From: JADFOB01 sp964651325
Lineage (GTDB): Bacteria; Planctomycetota; Phycisphaerae; UBA1845
DNA length: 23,658 nucleotides
Direction of reading: 5' to 3'
NCBI GenBank assembly: GCA_964651325.1
Contig: CAZYXP010000038.1
Span: 1 to 23,658 of the forward strand
How positions within the stretch are numbered: the stretch's first letter is position 1; each line of letters opens with the position of its first letter. Positions 14,649 through 22,676 of the stretch are shown here, piece by piece. The position numbers and the translations under genes were made by a program. Below the pieces are notes generated by a model, which was not told the DNA's origin, did not search any database, and saw nothing but the letters and a program-made list of their open reading frames with translations.

Positions 14649-15271
14649 GTCGTCGGCTCCTCAAACGTTAAGGCACCACCCGTCGGTTCATACGGAACCG
14701 CCGCGTACTGCACCTAGACCCGAGTTGAAGGTTTCCGGCGATCGAGTTGGGTTTGCCTATCGGCGTTTTCTCACCGCCCTACGCAACCAACCGATCGCCG
14801 CGTACGGCATATCGGCTAACGCTAGAGCACGATTCCTCAATTAACGCTTCGTAATCTCTCGTGGCCCGATAATCCGCGCCGGACGACGAGCTTTGCTATT
14901 TGAGCGGATTTTCGGACTTGCATCTACCCCACAGCGCGATTCAATCGCCGAAAATAGGCGCGTCCCATTTCGCGTCGCCAAACCGTAGACCGCCGTGAAG
15001 TCTCCGGCCAACTGGGATTCTGAGCCGTAGCGACGACCGAGAGATGCCTACCATGCCATCCCGATTCCCACGACACGGGATGGCGATCACGGGAGCAAGC
15101 CGCGACGCCACTTCCGCTGGAGCTGTTACATCTCTTGTGTGGCGGTTGCTGGGCGAACATCGACGGCCGCACGGCTGAAGCCAGCGGCTCGGGGTCATTG
15201 CTTCGTCGGAGGTCTTTCCCAACCGCTACGCTAGAAGTGACGCCGTCCCTTCGGCGCCATGCGTTTCTTGA
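14649..15271. other. 623-bp stretch without a recognised gene
   Basis: It holds the antiporter's ribosome binding site and a 6-bp inverted repeat CGGTTC ... GAACCG (14684-14689 and 14695-14700), a possible operator 36-52 nt upstream of the GTG. It also holds a dispersed repeat at 15171-15240. Open frames of 82 and 93 codons around 14924-15222 on the minus strand overlap one another, have no family I recognise and lack good start signals. Confidence 0.5.
15171..15240 (+). repeat. Dispersed repeat, second copy of the 4231-4310 element
   Basis: acggctgaagccagcggctc is followed by gggtcat, ggtcttt and cgctacgc at spacings like those at 4231-4310. It is more diverged than the core repeats. It lies just past the 3' end of the bactofilin operon. 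Confidence 0.55.
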
Positions 15272-15688
15272 CTATTGGATTGGTTTCGGTGTCGGGCTGA
15301 CGCGCACGAAGCCGTTGAGTGTCGCCCCGCTGTCCACGCGCAGAGATGAGGTTTCGATGTCTCCCTGGCAACTTGCGGTCTTGTGTAGGACGACGGCGCC
15401 GCGCGCCCGGACATTGCCTTGGAGCTTGCCCTTAACCGTTAGGTTCGTAACTTTGACCACGGCCGAGACGTGCCCGCGTTTTTCTATGACGACGTCGCCG
15501 CACGTGGCAAACTCCCGCACGCCGTGGTACGACCTGATCTTGTAGTCCTCGAGAATCAGCCGCTTCTTGCAGTGTGGACAAAAAACGGACATCGCCCGTT
15601 GCCCCACTTCAAGAATTTGGTCGCAATGCGTACACACCACCTTCTTGGAGGCGACTTCCTTAACGCGCTTCTTGGTCATCGACGGCAT
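15272..15688 (-). CDS. Bactofilin with N-terminal zinc ribbon
   Basis: About 138 residues. The N-terminal 45 hold two CxxC pairs, Cys19-Thr-His-Cys22 and Cys37-Pro-His-Cys40, typical of a zinc ribbon. Residues from about 60 to 130 show the short beta-repeat pattern of bactofilins (DVVIEKRGHVSAVV, LTVKGKLQGNVRARG, SLRVDSGATLNGFV), which polymerise into a beta-helical cytoskeletal filament. The ribbon could attach a partner or nucleic acid to the filament; that is inference. The start chosen is the ATG at 15688, with GGTGGA (plus-strand 15696-15701) 7 nt upstream. A GTG at 15700 and an ATG at 15679 are alternatives. It follows the other bactofilin gene on the same strand after about 90 nt, probably in one operon. 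Confidence 0.82.
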   Translation of the reverse strand: MPSMTKKRVKEVASKKVVCTHCDQILEVGQRAMSVFCPHCKKRLILEDYKIRSYHGVREFATCGDVVIEKRGHVSAVVKVTNLTVKGKLQGNVRARGAVVLHKTASCQGDIETSSLRVDSGATLNGFVRVSPTPKPIQ

Positions 15689-15780
15689 CGCGGGTTCCAC
15701 CGGCAGATGCGCAGCATGGGCATCGGCAAGACGCCGTGCAGTGTGGCACGCCTCATCGAGCTAGGGGTCAAACAACGCGC

Positions 15781-16239
15781 CTAGCGCTTGCCCGCCATGG
15801 CAGCGGGGATGCTGTGCTTGCCCTTACCCTGAGGCGTAACCGAAGATCGTTGGCTCGTACTCGCTGCGGAAACGTTTTTATCGGACGGTTTGGCTGCGTG
15901 GCCGTTGACGCCGACCATGCAACGACCCACAAGCACAGCCCCCTCGGCCACCTCGAGCCGGGCGGCTTGCACGTCCCCTTCGACGCGAGCGCTTTCACTT
16001 AGCTGGATCTTGGCCTTGGCGTCCAGATTACCCTTGACGTTGCCGTCAATACGAATCGTCTCAGCTTTGACATTCCCATCCAACGACGCGCCGCCAGCGA
16101 TCAGAAGCTGACCGCCACTGTCGATTTCGCCTTCAAATTTCCCAAGCAAACGAACGCCTTTTTCGAATGACAACTGCCCTTTGAAAACGGCGTCGGCGCC
16201 GAGCACTGTGGGGTATTCGTTGTCGTTTGTATGTGCCAT
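15781..16239 (-). CDS. Bactofilin (polymer-forming cytoskeletal protein)
   Basis: 152 residues from the ATG at 16239, which has GGAGGG (plus-strand 16245-16250) 5 nt upstream; an in-frame extension to 16296 is therefore rejected. The core (about 15-105) repeats a six-residue-like beta pattern: FKGQLSFEKGVRLLGKFEGEI, GASLDGNVKAETIRIDGNVKG and ARVEGDVQAARLEVAEGAVL, as in bactofilins that form membrane-associated filaments without nucleotides. A low-complexity Ser/Lys/Gln tail of about 45 residues follows. It is the first gene of a two-gene operon with the zinc-ribbon bactofilin, and its upstream region has a strong promoter. Confidence 0.92.
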   Translation of the reverse strand: MAHTNDNEYPTVLGADAVFKGQLSFEKGVRLLGKFEGEIDSGGQLLIAGGASLDGNVKAETIRIDGNVKGNLDAKAKIQLSESARVEGDVQAARLEVAEGAVLVGRCMVGVNGHAAKPSDKNVSAASTSQRSSVTPQGKGKHSIPAAMAGKR

Positions 16240-16300
16240 GGTAGCCCTCCGTGTTGCTAGGGCCGAAATGCCCGACCCAACCCATATTTTTTTCAATTAA

Positions 16301-16315
16301 GCGTGTTGAACACGC
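16301..16315. promoter_or_regulatory. 15-nt palindrome at the expected transcription start
   Basis: GCGTGTT-G-AACACGC is a perfect inverted repeat with a single central base. It lies 6 nt downstream of the -10 element on the minus strand, so it would cover the +1 region of the bactofilin transcript. That is a good place for a repressor. As RNA the 7-bp arms have no room for a loop, so a DNA operator is more likely. Confidence 0.55.
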
Positions 16316-16321
16316 GGGGCG

Positions 16322-16349
16322 ATTATAGCTTCAACCCTGCAAGGTTCAA
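16322..16349 (-). promoter_or_regulatory. Sigma-70 promoter of the bactofilin operon
   Basis: On the minus strand, TTGAAC (16349-16344) and a perfect TATAAT (16327-16322) are separated by 16 nt. The start site would fall near 16315, giving a leader of about 75 nt. Confidence 0.7.
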
Positions 16350-16727
16350 TCTGATATTTCGCCTGATTGCAGGCAAATCTCCGTATCTTCGACAATTGAT
16401 TGGCTCCGATTTCGAGGCGCCGCTTTCCGCTGCGCGCTGCAGAATCCGCCCGCCGCGGACGCGGCGAACATGATTGCGTGCGGAAAACCTGCGACGGCTG
16501 CAACGGGTTTGGGGCTTGGACGCGCACATCCCGCGGAGGGCGTGATGTGGGGGCAAACGCACAGCCGAGGGCGGCNNNNNNNNNNNNNNNNNNNNNNNNN
16601 NNNNNNNNNNNNNNNNNNNNNNNNNNNNNNNNNNNNNNNNNNNNNNNNNNNNNNNNNNNNNNNNNNNNNNNNNNNCACAGCCGAGGGCGGCCGTGCTACA
16701 CGGGGCATGTGGCCTTGGGGGGAGACG
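16350..16727. other. Non-coding region with scaffold gap
   Basis: N fills 16576-16675. The 16 nt cacagccgagggcggc occur directly before (16560-16575) and directly after (16676-16691), which looks like an unresolved contig overlap. No gene is visible; frames that cross the Ns are not supported. The duplicated sequence may itself be part of a dispersed repeat that stopped assembly. Confidence 0.8.
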
Positions 16728-17681
16728 CTACGGATCCGTTTCAAGCCATGCTTTTGTCTCGCCGCGCAGTGAAAAGAAGCGGTTGTCCCCATCAAACCCG
16801 ACCACGCCTGTATCCGCTTCTACTTCATATCGAAGCGAACGCAACGTTTCGCGCGAAGCGTGCCCGTCCATCCAAAGTACGACGCCTTTGTTTGAATGGC
16901 GTTCGTGCAGAGCCGTGCGCGCGTTGTTCGACCCGCCTTTGAGGTTGGCCATTTCTCCGGTTTCGGGGTCCACACGCGGCGGATCGAGATTGAACCCCTC
17001 GTTGCCAAGGGCATTGACCGAACGCCCCGACCTGCTTTCGCCGGGCAAGTTCTGCTCGTAGTCCTTCCGCCCATGACGCGAGAACGAAGCGGCCGTCCCC
17101 ATCGAATCGGCTACCGCCACGCAGGACGAGGGCGAACGCACCCAGGAAGATTTCACAGGCCAGTTCTTGTAGGCGGTCGGCGATCCTCCGTCACGCAGGC
17201 GCGAATTGCCGAGAAACTGGTAGTTGTAGCCGTATGCCCCGTTTCGCTCGTCGGTCCATTCAATGACTTCGGGGCAAAGGTAGGCCTCGCTGGAGTAGTC
17301 CTGTCGATCACCGGGCTCGCCGAAGCGGTCGATCGAATCTTTCGAAGGCTGCGGATCCTCAAACGGTTGAAGCCCGACTTCAAGAGCCATCATGACTAGA
17401 AATGTCGGGCGGTACTTGATCCCACCGGCCACCCGAGTCCGCCAGTTTTCGTTGTCGGCCTTGGGGAGTCGGCCCGGCACGAGCGTATCCTTGTTGTTGT
17501 TGGCGTAGAGGACCAATCCCTGACCGATCGTGCGCAATCGCGAAAGGCACACGGCCGCCTTGCCCGCGCTCCGCGCCCGCGAAAGGGCGGGAAGCAAAAG
17601 CGACAAAAGCACGCCAATAACGGCGATCACCACCAATAGCTCTATGAGCGTGAACGCCGGACGTCTGGAAAAATACTGCAT
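16728..17681 (-). CDS. Type II secretion-like pseudopilin with H-x9-DG motif
   Basis: 317 residues. The N-terminus is a class III signal: a short basic leader (MQYFSRRPA), then FTLIELLVVIAVIGVLLSLLLP with the conserved Glu at position 5 of the mature protein (Glu14). The residue before the cut is Ala instead of the usual Gly. Prepilin peptidase would cleave it and the hydrophobic helix would pack into a pseudopilus. The C-terminus has HSNKGVVLWMDGH, the H-x9-DG motif of the large planctomycete DUF1559-type pseudopilin group. The middle (YLCPEVIEW, GAYGYNYQFLGN) also fits that group. The start is the ATG at 17681; the upstream in-frame TTG at 17729 would add residues before the leader. No pilus or secretion genes lie nearby, so the machine it serves is unknown. 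Confidence 0.9.
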   Translation of the reverse strand: MQYFSRRPAFTLIELLVVIAVIGVLLSLLLPALSRARSAGKAAVCLSRLRTIGQGLVLYANNNKDTLVPGRLPKADNENWRTRVAGGIKYRPTFLVMMALEVGLQPFEDPQPSKDSIDRFGEPGDRQDYSSEAYLCPEVIEWTDERNGAYGYNYQFLGNSRLRDGGSPTAYKNWPVKSSWVRSPSSCVAVADSMGTAASFSRHGRKDYEQNLPGESRSGRSVNALGNEGFNLDPPRVDPETGEMANLKGGSNNARTALHERHSNKGVVLWMDGHASRETLRSLRYEVEADTGVVGFDGDNRFFSLRGETKAWLETDP

Positions 17682-17786
17682 GAAAGCACTCTGTGTTCGT
17701 CGTTCGGTTATCCGCCCCCCGCTGCCCAATCCAGCCTACGGGCGCGAATTTACCATCTTGAACCGGTTTTGTGGAGCAGATCCTCG

Positions 17787-17860
17787 ATCCGAACCGCGCC
17801 CGTCAGGAAGCGGCTCTTGGTTTACCGCCCCGATCGCTTCCTGACGAGCGCGGCTCGGAT
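17787..17860. repeat. Large inverted repeat, 26-nt arms
   Basis: Arms 17787-17812 and 17835-17860 match at 24 of 26 positions around a 22-nt loop. Transcribed from the minus strand, both mismatches become G-U pairs, so all 26 positions can pair. It lies in the divergent region between the pseudopilin gene, starting 106 nt away, and the IPTL-tail gene. It may be a dispersed palindromic element or an RNA structure in the pseudopilin leader. Confidence 0.85.
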
Positions 17861-17917
17861 GGGAGAACCTCTTCGTGAATCTTCGGGCGGATCCCGCTCA
17901 GAGCTGTGAATTGGTGG

Positions 17918-17946
17918 TTGAATTGGACGGACAAAAAGAGGATAAT
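17918..17946 (+). promoter_or_regulatory. Sigma-70-like promoter of the IPTL-tail gene
   Basis: TTGAAT (17918-17923) and GATAAT (17941-17946) are separated by 17 nt. The start site would be near 17953, leaving a leader of about 55 nt. Confidence 0.6.
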
Positions 17947-18008
17947 GCCCTTCTCAACCTACGAGAGTGAGCATCTGTCCGTGGATCAGGGAAAAGAGGA
18001 GAGAAGGT

Positions 18009-19505
18009 ATGTGCAACAAACATGGCATCGGCTTAGCCGTTGTGGCCTTGGTTTTTTCGCTCAGCGGGGCCGCGGAGGCCCAATGGTCTGAAGACGGCGG
18101 CGTGAATCTCGCCATCTCGGATCGGTCCGGCGAGCAGACGCAGGCGAAAATCGTGGCCACGAGCGATGGCGGGGCCTATGTAAGCTGGTTTGACAATTCC
18201 ACGGGCGGGTACGACGTCTACCTCCAGCGACTCGATAGCGGCGGCACGGAGCAGTGGGTGCACAACGGCGTGCTGATCGCGGATCGGTCGTTCAGTTCGA
18301 CGCAGGATTACGCGTTGGCGGTGGACACCGCCGGCAACGCCCTGCTGACGTTTCGCGACGATCGCAGCGGATCGGTGCAGATCACGGCCGCCAAGATTAG
18401 CACCGCCGGCACGCTTGTTTGGGGGACCAACGGCGTTCAACTTACGATCGGCGGCAGTTTCGTGGCCGCGCCGAAAATCGCGGGGACGACCGACGGCAAC
18501 GTGGTGGTCGCGTGGACGAATGATTCCGACGTGAAACTGCAAAAACTCGATGGGTCGGGGGCGCCACAATGGGGCACGGGCATCTCGATTGTCGATGCGG
18601 GCGGCGGAAGCTACACGGCAAGCGATCTTCACGAATCGGACGGCGGCAGCGTGATCGTTTCCATGGTGCTCGGGTTCGGCGGTCAGCTCTATACTCAAAA
18701 ACTATCTCCAACGGGAACCGCGATGTGGGGCCCGACACCGGTAAACCTGTTCGATGTGGGCGGGTTGCAATTCGGCAATTTCCCAACGTTTGTAACCGAC
18801 GGCGCGGGCGGGGCCGTGTTCACGTGGTATACGACCGGCCCGCTGCAGTGTTTCGTGCAGCGGATCACGAGCGCAGGGGCTGAGCTTTTCGCGCACAACG
18901 GCGTGGCGACGTCTACGCTGGGTTCGCAGTTGCGGGTTTCGCCCAGCGTTTCGTTCAACCCTGCCACCGAGGAAACCTTCGTTTCGTGGACGGAACTCAA
19001 CACGCTGCAATCGCAGCACGGCATGTACGCTCAGAAGCTTTCGGCCGGCGGCGTACGCCAATGGACCGACAACGGACGGGTGATTGTACCGGTGGGCACG
19101 TCGGAACAAACGCAAGCGCGGGCGTTGGCCTTTGGTGATGGCGCGATGTTTTTCTGGGTTGTAGCGCAGGGCTTCGGGAACCAGCGCGTCGAGGCGACGC
19201 GTCTTGATAGCAGCGGCAACGATGTCTGGTCGCCTGCGATTGTTGAGCCTTCGTCCCTGGTATCGAGCAAGTCGCGCCTGGCCGTGGCACGTAGCGCCAA
19301 CAATCAGGCATTTCTTGCGTGGAAAGACGGCCGCAACGATGCCGGAGACATCTACGGGCAGAACGTCCGGGCCGACGGTTCGTTCGGCGTCCCCATCGAG
19401 GCGATCCCGACGGTTTCGCAGTGGGGCATGCTGGCGCTTTTGCTTTCGGTTTGGGGCGTGGGAATGATCATTTTCCGGCAAGGTTGTAAGAACGTCTGTT
19501 CTTAA
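18009..19505 (+). CDS. Secreted repeat protein with IPTLxxWG-type C-terminal sorting tail
   Basis: 498 residues. A signal peptide (1-24, ending AEA) is followed by eight degenerate repeats of about 50 residues. Each has a strand like VYLQRLDSGG then W and NGV (for example LYTQKLSPTGTAMW and MYAQKLSAGGVRQW), which looks like a beta-propeller. Residues 466-473 read IPTVSQWG, then a hydrophobic segment and a short basic end (FRQ...CS). This is the layout of IPTLxxWG-CTERM proteins, whose tails are processed by an exosortase in other bacteria. The mature protein is probably surface-exposed or released; its ligand is unknown. The start is the ATG at 18009 with AGGAG (17997-18001) 7 nt before; an in-frame ATG at 17967 is not supported. 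Confidence 0.87.
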   Translation: MCNKHGIGLAVVALVFSLSGAAEAQWSEDGGVNLAISDRSGEQTQAKIVATSDGGAYVSWFDNSTGGYDVYLQRLDSGGTEQWVHNGVLIADRSFSSTQDYALAVDTAGNALLTFRDDRSGSVQITAAKISTAGTLVWGTNGVQLTIGGSFVAAPKIAGTTDGNVVVAWTNDSDVKLQKLDGSGAPQWGTGISIVDAGGGSYTASDLHESDGGSVIVSMVLGFGGQLYTQKLSPTGTAMWGPTPVNLFDVGGLQFGNFPTFVTDGAGGAVFTWYTTGPLQCFVQRITSAGAELFAHNGVATSTLGSQLRVSPSVSFNPATEETFVSWTELNTLQSQHGMYAQKLSAGGVRQWTDNGRVIVPVGTSEQTQARALAFGDGAMFFWVVAQGFGNQRVEATRLDSSGNDVWSPAIVEPSSLVSSKSRLAVARSANNQAFLAWKDGRNDAGDIYGQNVRADGSFGVPIEAIPTVSQWGMLALLLSVWGVGMIIFRQGCKNVCS

Positions 19506-19560
19506 CGCGCCTTGGATCAATTGTCATACCTGCGGCTACTTCCCCTGCCGGAAGGTTTCT

Positions 19561-20616
19561 CTACGAATCGTTCCGCGCGAGTTGGGCGGCGGGGTCGTCG
19601 GCGAGGGCTCGGGCGACGTCGGCGGCTAGCCATTTTGAGATTTTTCCGGCGCCGGCGGCGGTTACATGCACGTCGTCCCAGTAGTCCGCATCCGTGACGA
19701 TGCCGGCCGGGGGACGGACTAGCGTCACCCCGGTTTGTTGCACGAGTGTTTGGACGAAGCGTTGGTAGTCCGCGTTACGCGATGGGTCGGAAAACGCGGC
19801 AGCCTTGGACGATAGTGGAAGCTCAACGAGCCGAACGGCCACGCCGCGGTCTCGGAGTAAGTCAATCGCGCGCCGGATGGCGATCCCATTGACGTTGCCC
19901 GAGGCAAGCCGGGTGGAGCGAGACTGGATGGGATCGGTCGGTTGCTCTGCTCTTTCCACACGATGGCTCACAGCGTGGCCCTGCCACTCGGCCCATCCGG
20001 TGTCATAGCGTGTCAGCGCGGTTTTCGGATGAAGGGCGGCCCCGAGGATTATTCGCTCGGTGATGATGCGCCAATCGTCCCATTGGTGATAGCTTCGAAA
20101 AAGGCTTCTGGGCACGGCGAGAGCGAGCAGGTGGGTTCCGCCTTGGGCGGCCAAGGGCAAATCTCGCCAGTCGCCGAGGGCGGTCAGGCCGTTGATCAGC
20201 CAGGGGTGGATCCAGGTATCGACAGCGTTGGGCGTCACCCCAAGATAGACGATTGACGGGCGATCGCCATGATCCAGAAGTCGGCGCACCATGAGGTACT
20301 CCGTCAGCAGGCTGGAGGCGGAGGCGGCCAGGTTGATGCTGCGCAGCGTCCGCCCGTAGGCCGTCTTCAGCTCGGCATCGACGACCGCGGGGTTGATCGC
20401 ATGCACCTCATACGAGCATCCCAGGAATACAACGTCCGGTCGCTCGGCCGCGTTTTCATACAGGTGCCACTTCCACAGGCTTCGATTCGTGCTGCCGTAG
20501 ACTTCCGGCGGCGTGACAAGAGCCAGAAGTCGATCCCCGATCAGCAGGGTGGCGGCGAAGCCGACCAGCAGGACGGCCACCGCGCGGCGGGTTGGGATGG
20601 TCCGCGGACTACTCAT
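19561..20616 (-). CDS. SGNH-hydrolase-like protein, probable partner of the MBOAT acyltransferase
   Basis: 351 residues from the ATG at 20616. An N-terminal membrane segment (about 12-34) anchors a domain outside the cytoplasm. SGNH-like motifs are visible: the nucleophile block FLGCSYE with Ser68, a NLAASASS stretch, a GVTPNAVD block, and a C-terminal Asp-Asp-Val-His (314-317) for the Asp/His pair. This layout suits AlgJ/AlgX/DltD-like proteins that move an acetyl group from a membrane acyltransferase onto a polysaccharide. The gene starts 5 nt after the stop of the MBOAT gene, has no clear SD, and is probably translationally coupled. Catalytic residues are read from motif position only; a plain esterase is the main alternative. 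Confidence 0.78.
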   Translation of the reverse strand: MSSPRTIPTRRAVAVLLVGFAATLLIGDRLLALVTPPEVYGSTNRSLWKWHLYENAAERPDVVFLGCSYEVHAINPAVVDAELKTAYGRTLRSINLAASASSLLTEYLMVRRLLDHGDRPSIVYLGVTPNAVDTWIHPWLINGLTALGDWRDLPLAAQGGTHLLALAVPRSLFRSYHQWDDWRIITERIILGAALHPKTALTRYDTGWAEWQGHAVSHRVERAEQPTDPIQSRSTRLASGNVNGIAIRRAIDLLRDRGVAVRLVELPLSSKAAAFSDPSRNADYQRFVQTLVQQTGVTLVRPPAGIVTDADYWDDVHVTAAGAGKISKWLAADVARALADDPAAQLARNDS

Positions 20617-20621
20617 GGGCG

Positions 20622-22031
20622 CTAAAACTGGAAATAGATGAACGGCTTGGCACTGGGGCTCAGCAGCAACAGCGCCCACATGCAAAGACCCGCCAACACG
20701 CCCTGGCCTATCGACGGCACCCTTGCGAATCGGTCACCAAGATCGCGGAAGGCGGGCAGCGCGTGCGCCGCGGCGCATGCCAGTACGATAGTCAGGCATC
20801 GCAGCCCACGCACATCGCCCGCACTGAAGTCGAACAGGTTCGCGAAAACGGTCTGCACGGTGGCCCAATCGGGGGCCCGAAAAAGAAGCCAGCCGAGGCA
20901 AGTCAGATGGAACATAATCGCGATGCGAACGGCTCGCGTCGCCCAGGGCGCTGATTCGGCGTCGCTTGGCGACTGGCGCAACCCGAGGAATCGCTCACCG
21001 CTCAGCAGGATGCCATGAAAAACGCCCCACGCCACGAAGGTCCAGGCCGCGCCGTGCCACAGGCCGCCCAAGGCCATGGTAATAAACAGGTTGCGCATCG
21101 TCTTGGATGTACCGTTTCTCGACCCGCCGAGGGGAATGTAGAGGTAATCGCGAAGCCAGGTGGAGAGCGTAATGTGCCACCGCCGCCAGAATTCGGAAGG
21201 ACTGGCCGCCAGATAGGGGCGGTCGAAATTTTCCGTAAACCGAAAGCCGAGCAGCCGCCCCGCGCCGATGGCGACGTCGGTGTAGCCGGAGAAATCCATG
21301 TAGATTTGAAAGGCGTACGCATACAGGGCGATCCACGCGGCGACGCCGGAGTAATCGGCCGGAGCCGCAAAAACCTGATCGACGTAGAGCGCCAAGGCGT
21401 CGGCCACGACCATCTTCTTGAACAGCCCGCGGAAGATGCGGTAGACGCCTTGCGAGAGGTCCACGTCGGCGGGGGTTCGGTCTTGGTTGATCTGCGGAAG
21501 GAGCTTGCCCGCCCGCATGATCGGCCCGGCCACCAATTGCGGGAAACAGGCGACGAAGACCGCGAAACTGAGCAGGCTCTTTTCCGATGCTTTGCCCCGG
21601 TAGACGTCGATCGTATAGGACATGGTCTGGAAGGTGTAGAACGATATCCCCATGGGGAGCATGACGTCGAGTGCGGGCAAGTCGGTCGAAACGCCGAACG
21701 CCGCCAACCCTGCCGCGACGGAATCGCGGAAGAAGTTGAAGTATTTGAACGATGCGAGGATGCCGAGATTCGTAATCACGCTGACGGCCAGTAGCGATTT
21801 GGCGCGGGTCGGTCCGGTTTCGTGGCTTCTGGTCCGCTCTAGCGCGCGGGCGCACAGGAAGTCGACGACGGTGCTGATTAGAAGCAGAGCCAGAAATCGC
21901 CAGTCCCACCAGGCATAGAACAGATAGCTCCCCGCCAGCAGCACGGCCCGACGGGATGATCCACGCACGGACCAGTACAGAGCCAGCATGATCGGAAGGA
22001 ACACCGCAAACGCGGGGCTGTTGAATAGCAT
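20622..22031 (-). CDS. MBOAT-family O-acyltransferase (AlgI-like)
   Basis: 469 residues of multi-pass membrane protein. The start at 22031 gives the typical family N-terminus MLFNSPAFAVFLPIMLALYW; an open frame 80 codons longer upstream has no family likeness. Hallmarks are MGISFYTFQTMSYTIDVYRG, FPQLVAGPIMR, YMDFSGYTDVAIG and SEFWRRWHITLSTWLRDYLYIPLGG. The active-site histidine is His326 in GGLWHGAAWTF. These proteins bring an acyl group, usually acetyl, across the membrane for O-acetylation of alginate, cellulose, teichoic acid or other polymers. It forms a two-gene unit with the SGNH-like gene; no polysaccharide synthase is visible in the window, so the acceptor is unknown. Confidence 0.93.
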   Translation of the reverse strand: MLFNSPAFAVFLPIMLALYWSVRGSSRRAVLLAGSYLFYAWWDWRFLALLLISTVVDFLCARALERTRSHETGPTRAKSLLAVSVITNLGILASFKYFNFFRDSVAAGLAAFGVSTDLPALDVMLPMGISFYTFQTMSYTIDVYRGKASEKSLLSFAVFVACFPQLVAGPIMRAGKLLPQINQDRTPADVDLSQGVYRIFRGLFKKMVVADALALYVDQVFAAPADYSGVAAWIALYAYAFQIYMDFSGYTDVAIGAGRLLGFRFTENFDRPYLAASPSEFWRRWHITLSTWLRDYLYIPLGGSRNGTSKTMRNLFITMALGGLWHGAAWTFVAWGVFHGILLSGERFLGLRQSPSDAESAPWATRAVRIAIMFHLTCLGWLLFRAPDWATVQTVFANLFDFSAGDVRGLRCLTIVLACAAAHALPAFRDLGDRFARVPSIGQGVLAGLCMWALLLLSPSAKPFIYFQF

Positions 22032-22676
22032 ATGCAGTCCGCCGGGGCTCTTGCCGGCACCATTTGGGCCGCACCGCACGACCAACAAAAACGATCGCAG
22101 GAGCCCTAGGATTATCGGTACTTGGATTGCGCGAGTGTCGTTGTACGTATGGGGAAGCGTGCCCCTAAACGCTTGAAGGACTTGCCAAGACCGCGTGGCC
22201 TGCCGATCGCTGATCCCAGCATTGAAAACGGCGACGTGCGGGGTGGGGGACGCTTCTGGCGGAAAGCGCACGCCGTGTCAGAGCCGCTGGCGCTAGCCTG
22301 CGGACCCCCGCGCTAGTGCATCGCCACTCGAAGAATTGCGGATTCGCTCGGCCGGGTGGGCTAAGGCGCGCGGCTCGGGTGAAGGGTGAATACCCGCAGA
22401 TTCACGCGTGACCATACACTAGGAGGTCACCGGGCTAGCGCCCGGTGCTCTGACGCGTGCATGCCGTCGATTTCGGCACCCACCCGCCGGCGCTTCAATA
22501 TCGCGGCGAGTGGCCATCTCGCGCGCGGATGGGTACACTTCGCGACACGGACCGTCCGGCCATCGACGAATGCGAGGCGCATGGATGTAGCCCTTCGCGT
22601 TTCTTGCGAGCGCCGGCATCACGGCTCCCGCGCAAGATCTGACGCACGCAATAGTTCCCATTGGCTTGGGCCATTC
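22032..22676. repeat. 645-bp divergent intergenic region with two hairpin repeats
   Basis: Between the MBOAT gene (minus) and aat (plus). At 22279-22306 lies gagccgctggcgctagcctg plus cggac, the hairpin family of 5753-5779 and 12905-12931. At 22425-22453 lies ggtcaccgggctagcgcccg plus gtgctctg, the unit of the 33-bp array. Both have CTAG in the loop instead of the usual GCAA or TTGCG. The two ends occur in the same order as in the composite element, but the 118 nt between them do not resemble its core. Minus-strand GATAAT (22116-22111) could be part of an MBOAT promoter, with no clear -35. No gene seen. Confidence 0.6.

Noticed and set aside
14924..15222. Two overlapping open frames of 82 and 93 codons on the minus strand
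   Set aside because: They share the same DNA in different frames, lack SD sites and match no family I recognise; at best decayed sequence.
22032..22271. 80-codon N-terminal extension of the MBOAT protein
   Set aside because: The family normally begins at MLFNS, present at 22031; the extension is not hydrophobic in the family pattern and has no start signal.
22386..22676. 97-codon N-terminal extension of Aat
   Set aside because: It covers a hairpin repeat and shows no family likeness; the enzyme's normal N-terminus starts at 22677.
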